This document shows positions 1-7,711 of a stretch of DNA of 64,000 nucleotides, piece after piece. The DNA lies in NCBI GenBank assembly GCA_964399985.1, contig CAYNRY010000002.1, positions 372,001 through 436,000 on the forward strand, read 5' to 3'. Numbering within the stretch: position 1 is the stretch's first letter; each line of letters starts with the position of its first letter. Under the pieces are notes generated by a model. It saw only the letters and a list, made by a program, of their open reading frames with translations. It was not told the origin of the DNA and did no database searches. The DNA is from Micavibrio_B sp964399985 (lineage in GTDB: Bacteria; Pseudomonadota; Alphaproteobacteria; Micavibrionales; Micavibrionaceae). A program made the translations under genes and the position numbers.

Positions 1-2
1 CG

Positions 3-269
3 CATCAATTCATTTCTGATATGGTGGCGGTTTTAAAACCGGGCGGGCATTTGGTTCTGTCGTATCTGGCAGGGCAGGAGAGTACGCAAGGCCTGACCGA
101 TGATGGTGGCAGGGTGTATTTGTGGAGCCGGAATGATATAGAGTGTTGTTTTGCGGAGGGCGGAATAGAGTTGATTTCAAATCGTGATACGCGGAGTTAT
201 TCAGGGCGGGGTTCGCATAGGGTGGATGGTGTTTTGATGGGTATAAAGTTTAAAACATTATCCGATTAG
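3..269 (+). CDS. SAM-dependent methyltransferase, C-terminal part (5' end outside the window)
   Basis: The reading frame is open from the window edge, so the first visible Met (base 21) is internal. The visible part begins HQFISDMVAVLKPGGHLVLSY, where LKPGGHLVLSY matches the post-motif II strand of class I (Rossmann) SAM methyltransferases. Later the segment runs RNDIECCFAEGGIELIS, typical of the 'Eleru.lfe.aGF..i' helix and strand near the end of such enzymes. The substrate cannot be told because the SAM-binding GxGxG region is missing. It ends 52 bases before the next gene. Family call is fairly secure; specific role unknown. Confidence 0.6.
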   Translation, partial: HQFISDMVAVLKPGGHLVLSYLAGQESTQGLTDDGGRVYLWSRNDIECCFAEGGIELISNRDTRSYSGRGSHRVDGVLMGIKFKTLSD

Positions 270-321
270 GGCTTTTGCTGTGAATTTGCATATCCCGAAA
301 ATGATATGCTAAAAGTGCGCT

Positions 322-1119
322 ATGATTAATTCTGAGGCTTTTATACAAAATTTTCTTGAATCATGCGGTAAGACTAAATCTGTCGATGTGATTATAAGAC
401 GTGAAGGCATATCCGAGCTTATTGGTGTTGTGCTTGATTTATGCAGCTATCATTCAGAGACTGGCCAAGCCTTCAAGAGTAATAATGCTATATTTAATAA
501 TTTTCTAGACCGCTTCGGAGAAATTGTCTTTGAATGGCTTAATGATAAGGATCCTGTCATTTCACGCTTAGGTGCGTTTGGAGTGCATGTCGGCAGACAT
601 GGAAATAATTTATCTTTTTATCCGTCATCTAATCAAAACTGGCCGGAAGATATTGAAGTCAAAGTCAGGGATTGCGTGAATCAACAGTTAAAAGAAAATA
701 ATATTGAATTTCTTATTCATGAAGATTTTCAAAAAAGTGTTTCGGACGATAAAATTACAATTCACGGCACGCTATCTATTTCAAAGCAATTCCCCGGTTT
801 GATTCTAAGCGGCCAGCCAGCCACAATAGATACATCATGGGCTGAAGGAATAACGGGAATGTATGCCCATGTTCAAATGGGAGAAACTTATGGTTTTCTT
901 AACGAGGAACCTGCCGATTTTGAAATGCTTTCTAATGAGCCAATAAAACTCGATTATCCCGGGGAAATGTTTTCTTTGAAATTATCGTTTCAAGTGGCCG
1001 TGCTTAATGAAGGTGATGAAGACGATAGATGGTTTAGATATCATGCCTATTATACTGGGGGTGAAATGGCCGCGCGCAATACTATCCAGCTTAAGAATAT
1101 AGAGTCTTCTCCAACCTGA
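322..1119 (+). CDS. Hypothetical protein, 265 aa
   Basis: No family recognised. The protein is soluble, acidic and without a signal peptide or membrane segment. The first half (about residues 1-75) looks helical; the second half (about 125-265) is rich in alternating hydrophobic residues, suggesting a beta-rich domain. Several Trp/Tyr/Phe residues cluster near the C-terminus (DDRWFRYHAYY). The gene is AT-richer than the neighbouring ftsK, which hints at a different origin or relaxed selection. No clear Shine-Dalgarno precedes the ATG. It converges on ftsK, whose stop lies one base beyond its own. Reality of the gene rests on its length and codon pattern. Confidence 0.55.
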   Translation: MINSEAFIQNFLESCGKTKSVDVIIRREGISELIGVVLDLCSYHSETGQAFKSNNAIFNNFLDRFGEIVFEWLNDKDPVISRLGAFGVHVGRHGNNLSFYPSSNQNWPEDIEVKVRDCVNQQLKENNIEFLIHEDFQKSVSDDKITIHGTLSISKQFPGLILSGQPATIDTSWAEGITGMYAHVQMGETYGFLNEEPADFEMLSNEPIKLDYPGEMFSLKLSFQVAVLNEGDEDDRWFRYHAYYTGGEMAARNTIQLKNIESSPT

Positions 1120-1120
1120 T

Positions 1121-3505
1121 TTATCTCGCGCCAACCAACACTTCGCGCTTACCAACGTGATTGGCCTTGCCGACGACGCCTTCTTTTTCCATCTGTTCGA
1201 TGATGCGCGCGGCGCGGTTATAGCCGATTTGCAAATGGCGCTGGATAAAGCTGGTCGAAGCCTTTTGCTCGCGGGCGACGAGGGCCACGGCCTGGTCGTA
1301 TAATTCATCGCCGGAGCTTTCGCGTTCGCCGTCTTCGCCCATTCCCCCTTCAAAATCACCTTCAGTAATTTCCTCGAGATATTCAGGCTCGCCTTGCGCT
1401 TTCAAATAATTGACGACGTCTTCGACTTCACGGTCGGAGACGAACGGCCCGTGTACGCGAGTCAAACGTCCGCCAGCTGCCATGTACAACATGTCACCCA
1501 TGCCGAGCAATGTTTCCGCGCCGCCTTCGCCGAGGATCGTGCGACTGTCGATTTTCGACGTTACCTGGAAAGAAATACGGGTCGGGAAGTTCGCCTTGAT
1601 GACGCCGGTGATGACATCGACGGACGGGCGCTGGGTCGCCATGATAAGGTGAATACCGGCAGCGCGCGCCATTTGCGCCAGACGCTGGATCGCGTTCTCG
1701 ACGTCTTTTCCAGCAACGAGCATAAGGTCGGCGAATTCATCGACGATCACAACGATGTAAGGCAGCTCTGTCAGGTCGAGCGGTTGCTCTTCATAGACAG
1801 GTTTGCCGGTTTCAGCGTCAAAGCCGGTCTGGACTTTACGCATCAAGACTTCGCCTTTTTTACGGGCTTCTTTCAGGCGCTGGTTATAACCGTCGATATT
1901 ACGCACGCCGAGTTTCGACATGTTGCGGTAACGGTTCTCCATTTCCTGCACCGTCCATTTCAGCGCAACGATAGCGCGGCCCGGTTCGGTGACGACAGGC
2001 GAAAGCAAATGCGGGATATCGTCATAGATCGAAAGCTCGAGCATTTTCGGGTCGATCATAATGAAGCGGCATTTTTCCGGCGGTAATTTGTAGAGAAGCG
2101 ACAGGATCATCGTGTTGACGGCGACCGATTTACCCGAGCCTGTCGTACCCGCGACAAGCAAATGTGGCATCTTGGTCAGATCGGCGATGATCGGTTGACC
2201 GCCGATATCTTTCCCCAAAACCAGCGGCAATTTCGCGCCGGATTTTTCGACATCGTCGCTTTCCATCAATTCGCGGAAATAAACCGTCTGGCGCTTCTTG
2301 TTCGGCAGTTCGATGCCGATGACGTTGCGGCCTGGAACGACGGCGACACGGACCGAGACGGCCGACATCGAGCGCGCGATATCATCCGAGAGGCCGACAA
2401 CGCGGGAAGTTTTTGTGCCCGGTGATGGTTCTAGTTCATAAAGGGTAACGACGGGGCCGGGGTGAATGGATTCGATTTCGCCGGTGACATTGTAATCCTG
2501 CAAAACGGTATTGAGCATTTCGGCGTTTTTACGCAGTGCGCCTTCATCGACTTTCGCTTCGCCCTGATCGGGGTGTTCCTGCAACAGATCGACGCTCGGC
2601 AATTCCCATTCGGACGGATCGCGCAAATCAAGCCTTGCCTGTTTAGGTTTGGTCTTGGGGGCCTGCGCTTTGGCTTTTTGCGGTTTTACGACTTTGATGC
2701 CCGCTTTCGGTGCGGCTTCTTCTTCCTCGTATTCCTCTTCATAGGCTTCTTCGTATTCTTCCTCTTCGTCATCTTCCTGAACGGCGCGGGGTTTTGGCGT
2801 ACGTTTTTTTACCGGCTTGGCTTCAGGCGGGGAGAAAAAAGCGGAAATGCGGCCCCACAATGTGCTGGCGCTTTCGGCAGCGACCGATGACCCGTAGAGC
2901 ATGGAGGCGACCATTGCCTGACGTTCGTTCTGGCGAAGCGCCAAGCCAAAATTCAGACTTAATAAACCAAGGATCGCAGCCAGCAAGCCGATGCTATAGC
3001 GGGCCAGCGGAAGAAAATCGCCGGTCATCAGTTCGAGATTGTTGAGCAGGATATTGCCGCCGCCGCCGCCCATCGTCGCATGTGGCATCAGCATAAAAGC
3101 AGGAACAGCCGCGCCCGCGATCGACAGCAAAAGGGCGGAAGAAAGCATAGTCGAGGCGCGCAGCCAGAGCGGACCGAAATCCTCGCGGCGCCACAGGCGA
3201 AGTCCCCATGTCATGAAACCGATGGCAAAGACGAAAGCGCCGATGCCGAAAATCTGGAGCAGGAGATCGGCGATGTTGGCGCCGGAGGCACCCATGATGT
3301 TCTGGATGTCTTCGCTGCTCGAGGCCGTGCTCATCGACGGATCGGTGGAATTATAGGTGATCAAAGCGAGGACGATAAAAATACCGGAGAGAAAAACGGC
3401 GATGGCAAAACCATCCTGTGCGCGTTCGCCTAAATAGGCTTGCCAGCTCGACGGTAGGAAACGGAAAAAACGGGACTGGTTTTTGATTGCAACGGTGCGG
3501 GCCAT
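1121..3505 (-). CDS. ftsK: DNA translocase FtsK
   Basis: Membrane-anchored hexameric DNA pump that moves chromosome termini through the closing septum and activates dif recombination. From the start chosen here (794 aa): four membrane segments in the first ~190 residues, an acidic/Lys-Pro linker (runs of Glu at about 245-265), the motor with Walker A GTTGSGKS at about 453-460 and Walker B IVVIVDEFADLM, and a C-terminal winged-helix gamma domain (TSFIQRHLQIGYNRAARII) that reads polar DNA motifs. The frame extends to a GTG at 3565, but ATG 3505 has a GAAGAA element at suitable distance and gives a normal N-terminus (MARTVAIKNQSR). A TTAA-N7-TTAA box lies about 120 bases upstream. The linker is short compared with E. 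coli FtsK, as usual outside the enterobacteria. Confidence 0.97.
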   Translation of the reverse strand: MARTVAIKNQSRFFRFLPSSWQAYLGERAQDGFAIAVFLSGIFIVLALITYNSTDPSMSTASSSEDIQNIMGASGANIADLLLQIFGIGAFVFAIGFMTWGLRLWRREDFGPLWLRASTMLSSALLLSIAGAAVPAFMLMPHATMGGGGGNILLNNLELMTGDFLPLARYSIGLLAAILGLLSLNFGLALRQNERQAMVASMLYGSSVAAESASTLWGRISAFFSPPEAKPVKKRTPKPRAVQEDDEEEEYEEAYEEEYEEEEAAPKAGIKVVKPQKAKAQAPKTKPKQARLDLRDPSEWELPSVDLLQEHPDQGEAKVDEGALRKNAEMLNTVLQDYNVTGEIESIHPGPVVTLYELEPSPGTKTSRVVGLSDDIARSMSAVSVRVAVVPGRNVIGIELPNKKRQTVYFRELMESDDVEKSGAKLPLVLGKDIGGQPIIADLTKMPHLLVAGTTGSGKSVAVNTMILSLLYKLPPEKCRFIMIDPKMLELSIYDDIPHLLSPVVTEPGRAIVALKWTVQEMENRYRNMSKLGVRNIDGYNQRLKEARKKGEVLMRKVQTGFDAETGKPVYEEQPLDLTELPYIVVIVDEFADLMLVAGKDVENAIQRLAQMARAAGIHLIMATQRPSVDVITGVIKANFPTRISFQVTSKIDSRTILGEGGAETLLGMGDMLYMAAGGRLTRVHGPFVSDREVEDVVNYLKAQGEPEYLEEITEGDFEGGMGEDGERESSGDELYDQAVALVAREQKASTSFIQRHLQIGYNRAARIIEQMEKEGVVGKANHVGKREVLVGAR

Positions 3506-3624
3506 AATGTTCTTCGAATGCTGGTGGAATAATTTGGGAATCAGGAGGGAGTTAAAGATATCCACAGTTTATCGGGCAAAATCCGTTCTGGCAAGTTTTG
3601 CAACATGTGGAAGGAATTTTTAAA

Positions 3625-3639
3625 TTAACCCGTTGTTAA
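3625..3639. promoter_or_regulatory. Perfect CtrA-type box TTAA-N7-TTAA
   Basis: The sequence TTAACCCGTTGTTAA matches the full binding consensus of the alphaproteobacterial cell-cycle regulator CtrA (two TTAA half-sites spaced by seven bases). It sits in the divergent region between ftsK (start 3505) and the small tail-anchored gene (start 3730), so it could control either. The surrounding DNA is AT-rich, so chance occurrence is possible. Function is inference. Confidence 0.45.
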
Positions 3640-3729
3640 ACTTTTTATTGTGTGATGAGGGTGCCGAAGCAGAGCTAGATTCGCTTCATTCCATTCACTG
3701 AGTTTAAGAACATTTTTGAGGTGTTTTAC

Positions 3730-4050
3730 ATGACAGCATCTTTTTCCCCCGAAAAGCAAAACAGGTCGGAATTCGTTATCTACTCGTTCGAAAAGGACGA
3801 GATGTCGAAAGGATCACCTGTCTGGCAGGCGATCAAAACAATGGATGACGAGCTGGAAGCCTGCCGCATCGCCGATATCCTTTTCAAAAACGATAAATTT
3901 ACCCGTATCGAAGTGCGCAAAAAAGGCGCGTCCGCCGCGATCAAAATCTGCGACCGCCGTCCGAGCGCGTCGCGTAAATTGTATTTAATGGCGGCAGCGG
4001 CGTGTTTTTGCGTGATCAGCGCCGGTATTATCGCGGCGTATCAGCTATAA
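3730..4050 (+). CDS. Small protein with C-terminal membrane anchor, 106 aa
   Basis: No family recognised. The N-terminal ~80 residues form a soluble charged domain (SEFVIYSFEKDEM, then ACRIADILFKNDKFTRIEVRKKG). The C-terminus carries a single hydrophobic segment (LYLMAAAACFCVISAGIIAAYQL region) directly after a basic stretch RRPSASRK, so it is probably tail-anchored with the soluble part in the cytoplasm. The ATG at 3730 is preferred to an in-frame GTG at 3721 because GAGG at 3718-3721 sits 8 bases before it. It is transcribed divergently from ftsK with a CtrA-type box between them, so a cell-cycle or envelope role is conceivable but unproven. Confidence 0.65.
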   Translation: MTASFSPEKQNRSEFVIYSFEKDEMSKGSPVWQAIKTMDDELEACRIADILFKNDKFTRIEVRKKGASAAIKICDRRPSASRKLYLMAAAACFCVISAGIIAAYQL

Positions 4051-4057
4051 CGATTAG

Positions 4058-4231
4058 CTATTGTTCGATATTTCCCAATGGATCTTTTTCCACCAATTGA
4101 GCGACTTGTTCAAACACATCAGCATTTTCCAGCATTTGCGCTTTCAATTCTTCGTTCTGGTCTGACAAGGCTTTAAAAAATCCGGCGGCGTCGCGTAGCA
4201 ATTGGGCGGCCAGTTCGGCATGGGTCGGCAT
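4058..4231 (-). CDS. Small acidic helical protein, 57 aa
   Basis: An unlisted short gene with a strong ribosome site (AAGGAG, 8 bases before ATG 4231). It begins MPTHAELAAQLLRDAAGFF and ends DPLGNIEQ. The sequence is Ala/Leu/Glu/Gln-rich and almost certainly helical, with a heptad-like spacing of hydrophobic residues. It starts 11 bases after the pheA stop on the same strand, so the two genes are very probably co-transcribed. No family recognised; a dimerising or adaptor role is only a guess. Confidence 0.7.
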   Translation of the reverse strand: MPTHAELAAQLLRDAAGFFKALSDQNEELKAQMLENADVFEQVAQLVEKDPLGNIEQ

Positions 4232-4242
4232 GAGTTTTCTCC

Positions 4243-5088
4243 TTAGTTTAAATTCCTGAATTCATGGGCTTTATAAGTACCCATATTGCGAATGTCCTTG
4301 GCAAAAAAAGCAAGTTCTTCGAGGGCAAGGCCGACTGCGCGATCTTGCGTGTGGCCGATAATCTCAACATAGAAACGCGCCACGTTAAAACGCGGATCGA
4401 CATAGCTCTCCAGTTTTATCACCTGCACGCCATTGGTAGCAAAACCACCAAGCGCTTTATAGAGGGCGGCGGGAATATTGCGCACTTCGAAATAGAGGCT
4501 GGTAATAAAGTTGCCGGAAGAAGCTTTCGGAAGGCTGATATCTTTCGAGAGAACCAGAAATCGCGTCGTGTTATCGGCTTCGTCCTGCACTTTTTCCTTT
4601 AAAACTTTCAGGCCGTAAATTTCGGCGGCCAAAGTCGGGGCGAGGGCGGCTTTTGTTTTATCTCCCCACAAGGCGACATCGGCGGCAGCGCCAGCGGTGT
4701 CGGGATGGACATGCGGTTTTAAATTAAGCTCACGAATGATTTTCCGGCATTGCGGAATGGCATGCGGGTGGGAATAAACATCGGTCAGGTCGGAAATTTG
4801 TGCGCTTGGCAGGGCCATCAGGGCAAAATCGATAGGCAGAAAATATTCTCCGACAATATAGAAATCCGATCCGGCCAGAAGATGGTGAACGTCGGCGACT
4901 CGTCCGGCAATCGTATTATCGACGGCGATCAGGGCGAGCTCCGCCGTGCCGTCTTTTAAGGCATTAAAGGCTTTTTCGAACGTTTCGCAGGGATAGGTGT
5001 CCATTTGCGGCAATAAATTGCGGCGGGCTATATCCGAATTGGAGCCGAGGACCCCTTGGATGGCAACTAATTTATGGGGTTTGGTCAT
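4243..5088 (-). CDS. pheA: Prephenate dehydratase
   Basis: Converts prephenate to phenylpyruvate in phenylalanine synthesis. The 281-aa protein has the two-lobed PDT domain in residues 1-185 (VAIQGVLGSNSDIA, then DNTIAGRV and the catalytic-site motif NTTRFLVL) and a C-terminal ACT domain from about 195 (TSLYFEVRNIPAALYKALGG). The usual phenylalanine-binding motifs GALV/GALY and ESRP are altered here to AALY and ESYV, so feedback inhibition may be weakened; that is inference. There is no chorismate mutase domain, as is normal for alphaproteobacteria. A 57-aa gene follows 11 bases downstream, and a cytochrome c gene is divergent. Confidence 0.93.
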   Translation of the reverse strand: MTKPHKLVAIQGVLGSNSDIARRNLLPQMDTYPCETFEKAFNALKDGTAELALIAVDNTIAGRVADVHHLLAGSDFYIVGEYFLPIDFALMALPSAQISDLTDVYSHPHAIPQCRKIIRELNLKPHVHPDTAGAAADVALWGDKTKAALAPTLAAEIYGLKVLKEKVQDEADNTTRFLVLSKDISLPKASSGNFITSLYFEVRNIPAALYKALGGFATNGVQVIKLESYVDPRFNVARFYVEIIGHTQDRAVGLALEELAFFAKDIRNMGTYKAHEFRNLN

Positions 5089-5191
5089 ATTTCTGGACTA
5101 GTATCTCGACAAGGTTTCTGCTGCTGGTATATTGTCCGCGTATCTTGTATAGATCGGATCAAATAAACAATCCCTAATTGGACTAAATTTC

Positions 5192-5875
5192 ATGAACATG
5201 AAATCGAATATAGCTTTTGCAGCAATTTTGAGCGCCGGACTTCTGGCGATGGTTTCCGGCAAGTTCGGACAATATCTGGTTGCCCCGGACCATCTTGAAA
5301 AAGACGCGGTGACCGTCGAAGCCACGGAAAGCACCGGCGGCGGCGCGGCGGCAGTTGCCATGCCAGAGCCGATTTTGGCCATGATCGCTTCCGCCGATAT
5401 TGAGCGCGGCAAAGGCGTGGCGAAAGCCTGTGCGGCTTGCCACCACGTTGAAAAAGGCGGCGCGAACGGTGTCGGCCCGGGCCTCTACGGCGTTGTTGGA
5501 AACCAGAAACAGGCGCATCCCGGTTATGCTTATTCAGGAACGCTCAACAAACAGGGTGGCGATGTCTGGACCTATGAAGAGCTGAACAAATTCCTCTGGA
5601 AGCCAAAAGCTTACGACAAAGAAACCAAGATGACCTATGCAGGGGTCAAAAAAGCGGAAGATCGCGCGGCCTTGATCGCCTATTTGCGCTCGATGGACGA
5701 CGCACCCCAAGCTTTGCCGAGCCAGGGCGAGATCGATCAGGAAGCGAAAGATTTAGCGCCACCTGTTGCTGAAAATGCAGCCGGTCAGCCATCCGCAGCT
5801 GCGCCGGATGCGGCAGCGGCCCCGACAGATGCAACAGCGCCTGCTGCTAAAGATGCAGCGCCTGCTTCTCATTAA
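5192..5875 (+). CDS. Membrane-anchored class I cytochrome c
   Basis: Single-haem electron carrier on the periplasmic face of the inner membrane. The 227-aa protein has an uncleaved N-terminal anchor (SNIAFAAILSAGLLAMV), a class I cytochrome c domain (about 70-170) with the haem site CAACH and the axial Met in TKMTYAG, and a low-complexity Ala/Pro/Asp tail of about 50 residues. The fold matches the CycM/c552 type that passes electrons from the bc1 complex to an aa3 oxidase in alphaproteobacteria. A coxC gene lies 58 kb away in this window. The Ala-Pro tail is longer than usual. Confidence 0.88.
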   Translation: MNMKSNIAFAAILSAGLLAMVSGKFGQYLVAPDHLEKDAVTVEATESTGGGAAAVAMPEPILAMIASADIERGKGVAKACAACHHVEKGGANGVGPGLYGVVGNQKQAHPGYAYSGTLNKQGGDVWTYEELNKFLWKPKAYDKETKMTYAGVKKAEDRAALIAYLRSMDDAPQALPSQGEIDQEAKDLAPPVAENAAGQPSAAAPDAAAAPTDATAPAAKDAAPASH

Positions 5876-6004
5876 TTACGAGCCCCTATATTTCGCTAGA
5901 TATTCGCTATGTCGACTGAGATAATGGGTTAAAATTCATGAAAATGTTGGGAGGCTTCACGAAGTCATGGCCTGCATTAAATTTATTTCGAAAGCGGAGG
6001 CATT

Positions 6005-6736
6005 ATGGTACTGGAAAAACAATCTGGTAATGTTTTGTTCCTTATTTTGATAGCCGTCGCTTTATTCGCCGCATTGGCCTATGCCGTTTCATCATCGACA
6101 AGAAATAGTTCAGGCTCGCCATCCAAGGAAACGGCTAAAGCCAATGCTGCCTCAATAATTCAACTTTCAACTTCTTTGCGTAACAGCATTTTACGGATGA
6201 AAATAAGCAATGATTGCACGGATTCAACTCTGGATTTCGGCAATCCGGTTTACATGACCAATGCGGGGACTTTGTACAATACGGCTAATAATAATGCGCC
6301 CGCTAATTGTCGGTTATTTGATCCAGGCGGTGGTGGAATGAGCGCGGTGATTATTGGGCCTGCGGCTTTCACTAAGAATGATCCATCGAGTTCTACGGCA
6401 GGTGGTTCAAAATTGGGTCATCTCGCGATACGTATAGGTCAATTCAAAGGCGTAGGGACTGACGGGGCAGCAGGCACGGCTTCGGCCAATGATATTTTTT
6501 TAGGCATGCTCTATCTGAACAGGGATACTTGCCTTGCTATTAATGAGTTGTTGGGGGTTACCAATACGAACGGCGAGCCTCCCATTACCACATATAGCGG
6601 TTCGATGGGCAGTTATACTAATGGAGCTTTGACGGGAAGTTATATAGTTACCAGTCCCGAAACGGACGGCTACTCTGCCTTTTGTCATGCGCAAGGAGCG
6701 AGTTACCAATATCTTGCTGTTTTAGTGGAACGCTAG
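6005..6736 (+). CDS. Pilin-like protein with N-terminal hydrophobic helix, 243 aa
   Basis: The N-terminus reads MVLEKQSGNVLFLILIAVAL, then a further hydrophobic run up to about residue 30. A short charged leader, a Gly, then an uninterrupted 20-residue hydrophobic helix is the layout of class III (prepilin) signals, although Glu at +5 is absent. The rest is Gly/Ser/Thr/Asn-rich with four Cys (residues near 69, 90, 176 and 229), suggesting an exported globular head with disulfides. Start supported by GCGGAGG just upstream. The gene stands alone: no prepilin peptidase or pilus ATPase is in the window. It may instead belong to the T4SS represented by the DotA/TraY genes 10 kb away; this is inference. 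Confidence 0.6.
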   Translation: MVLEKQSGNVLFLILIAVALFAALAYAVSSSTRNSSGSPSKETAKANAASIIQLSTSLRNSILRMKISNDCTDSTLDFGNPVYMTNAGTLYNTANNNAPANCRLFDPGGGGMSAVIIGPAAFTKNDPSSSTAGGSKLGHLAIRIGQFKGVGTDGAAGTASANDIFLGMLYLNRDTCLAINELLGVTNTNGEPPITTYSGSMGSYTNGALTGSYIVTSPETDGYSAFCHAQGASYQYLAVLVER

Positions 6737-6838
6737 TAAATTTTTTTGTTTCCATTTGCCGCTATTATTTTACCTTTTCTAAAACACTCTTGAAAATTAT
6801 AAATAAAATTGCACATTGGTCATACAAAAGAGGTTCCA

Positions 6839-7234
6839 ATGAAAAAAATTATGATGATGACTTTGTCGATGATTGCGATCACTGCTTCGGCAGAAGCGGC
6901 TGATTTCAATACACTAACGACGCCTGCGCCTTCCGCCCCTGTTGCTCAAGCTCCGGTACAGCAGCCTGTCATGGCCGCGCCAACGCAGACAACAACCACG
7001 ACCACTGTCACGAAAACGACGACAAAGAAACCGGCTTCACTCACAGAGGCGCGTATCGTGGCCGATAAAACCGTCAATGGCGACACGTTCAAAAAATCAG
7101 ATCAGGGTTATTCAAAAATGTCGGCCTATAACGTCGTAGACGATCGGAATAAACCGATTACCAATGACTGGACCCGTCCAAAAAGCTGGCGCATTGGCTA
7201 TAAAAACAAAAATCGTACGCCGATTAACGAGTGA
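6839..7234 (+). CDS. Small secreted Thr/Pro-rich protein, 131 aa
   Basis: Begins MKKIMMMTLSMIAITASAEA, a clear Sec signal peptide with cleavage expected after AEA. The mature part opens with a Pro/Ala/Gln segment followed by a run of Thr (TTTTTTVTKTTTKK) at about residues 55-68, then a basic conserved-looking C-terminus (WRIGYKNKNRTPINE). An in-frame ATG at 6809 is rejected because AGAGG sits directly before 6839 and the signal peptide starts there. No family recognised. Probably periplasmic or surface-exposed. It follows the pilin-like gene by 102 bases, so the two may be functionally linked. Confidence 0.7.
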   Translation: MKKIMMMTLSMIAITASAEAADFNTLTTPAPSAPVAQAPVQQPVMAAPTQTTTTTTVTKTTTKKPASLTEARIVADKTVNGDTFKKSDQGYSKMSAYNVVDDRNKPITNDWTRPKSWRIGYKNKNRTPINE

Positions 7235-7261
7235 ATCGTAAGCGGTAGACGGTCAGTAGTA

Positions 7262-7711
7262 TTACTGTTTCTGTTCCCATTTGCCGTTGTCATCCTGTTG
7301 CCAGTAACTAAGTGTATGACCGGCGGCTTTCCAGTCGCGATAGCGGCTGCGCGCATTACTGATATCTTCCTCGCTATGGCCGTCGATAATATCGCAGCAT
7401 AATTTGAACGCATCGATACCGGAGCTTTCCGCGCCCGGCATCAGGAATAACGTATCCGCTTCGTTCGGGTTATCATTCGTCGCCGTTAAGAAGACCGGCT
7501 GCATTTCCGCGTTGCCATCCTGCGCCGTCCCATGCGGCAAAAAAGATTCAGGTTTATTTGTCCATAAAAAATCATTGAGACGCGCCGCGTCGGCTTCGTC
7601 GCGCAGGCGGATCAGGATACGGTGGCCCCGCGTCAAGGCGCGCTCTGCCAATTCGAAAACCGTGACTTCGGCGGATTTTTTCTGGATATGATAAAAACGA
7701 ATTTCGGTCAT
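7262..7711 (-). CDS. holC: DNA polymerase III chi subunit
   Basis: Chi links the clamp-loader complex to single-strand-binding protein at the replication fork. The 149-aa sequence has the family N-terminus (EIRFYHIQKKSAEV), the ALTRGHRILIRLRDEADAARL helix-strand-helix and the conserved LNDFLW and SFLPHG segments. The C-terminal RSRYRDWKAAGHTLSYWQQ also fits. Its ATG overlaps the stop of the KamA-family gene (ATGA), giving translational coupling in a pepA - KamA - holC operon. pepA-holC linkage is widespread in proteobacteria; the KamA-family gene between them is less usual. Confidence 0.93.
   Translation of the reverse strand: MTEIRFYHIQKKSAEVTVFELAERALTRGHRILIRLRDEADAARLNDFLWTNKPESFLPHGTAQDGNAEMQPVFLTATNDNPNEADTLFLMPGAESSGIDAFKLCCDIIDGHSEEDISNARSRYRDWKAAGHTLSYWQQDDNGKWEQKQ

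Noticed and set aside
3506..3565. GTG-initiated N-terminal extension of FtsK
   Set aside because: The extra 20 residues lack similarity to FtsK N-termini and the ATG at 3505 has a better ribosome site.
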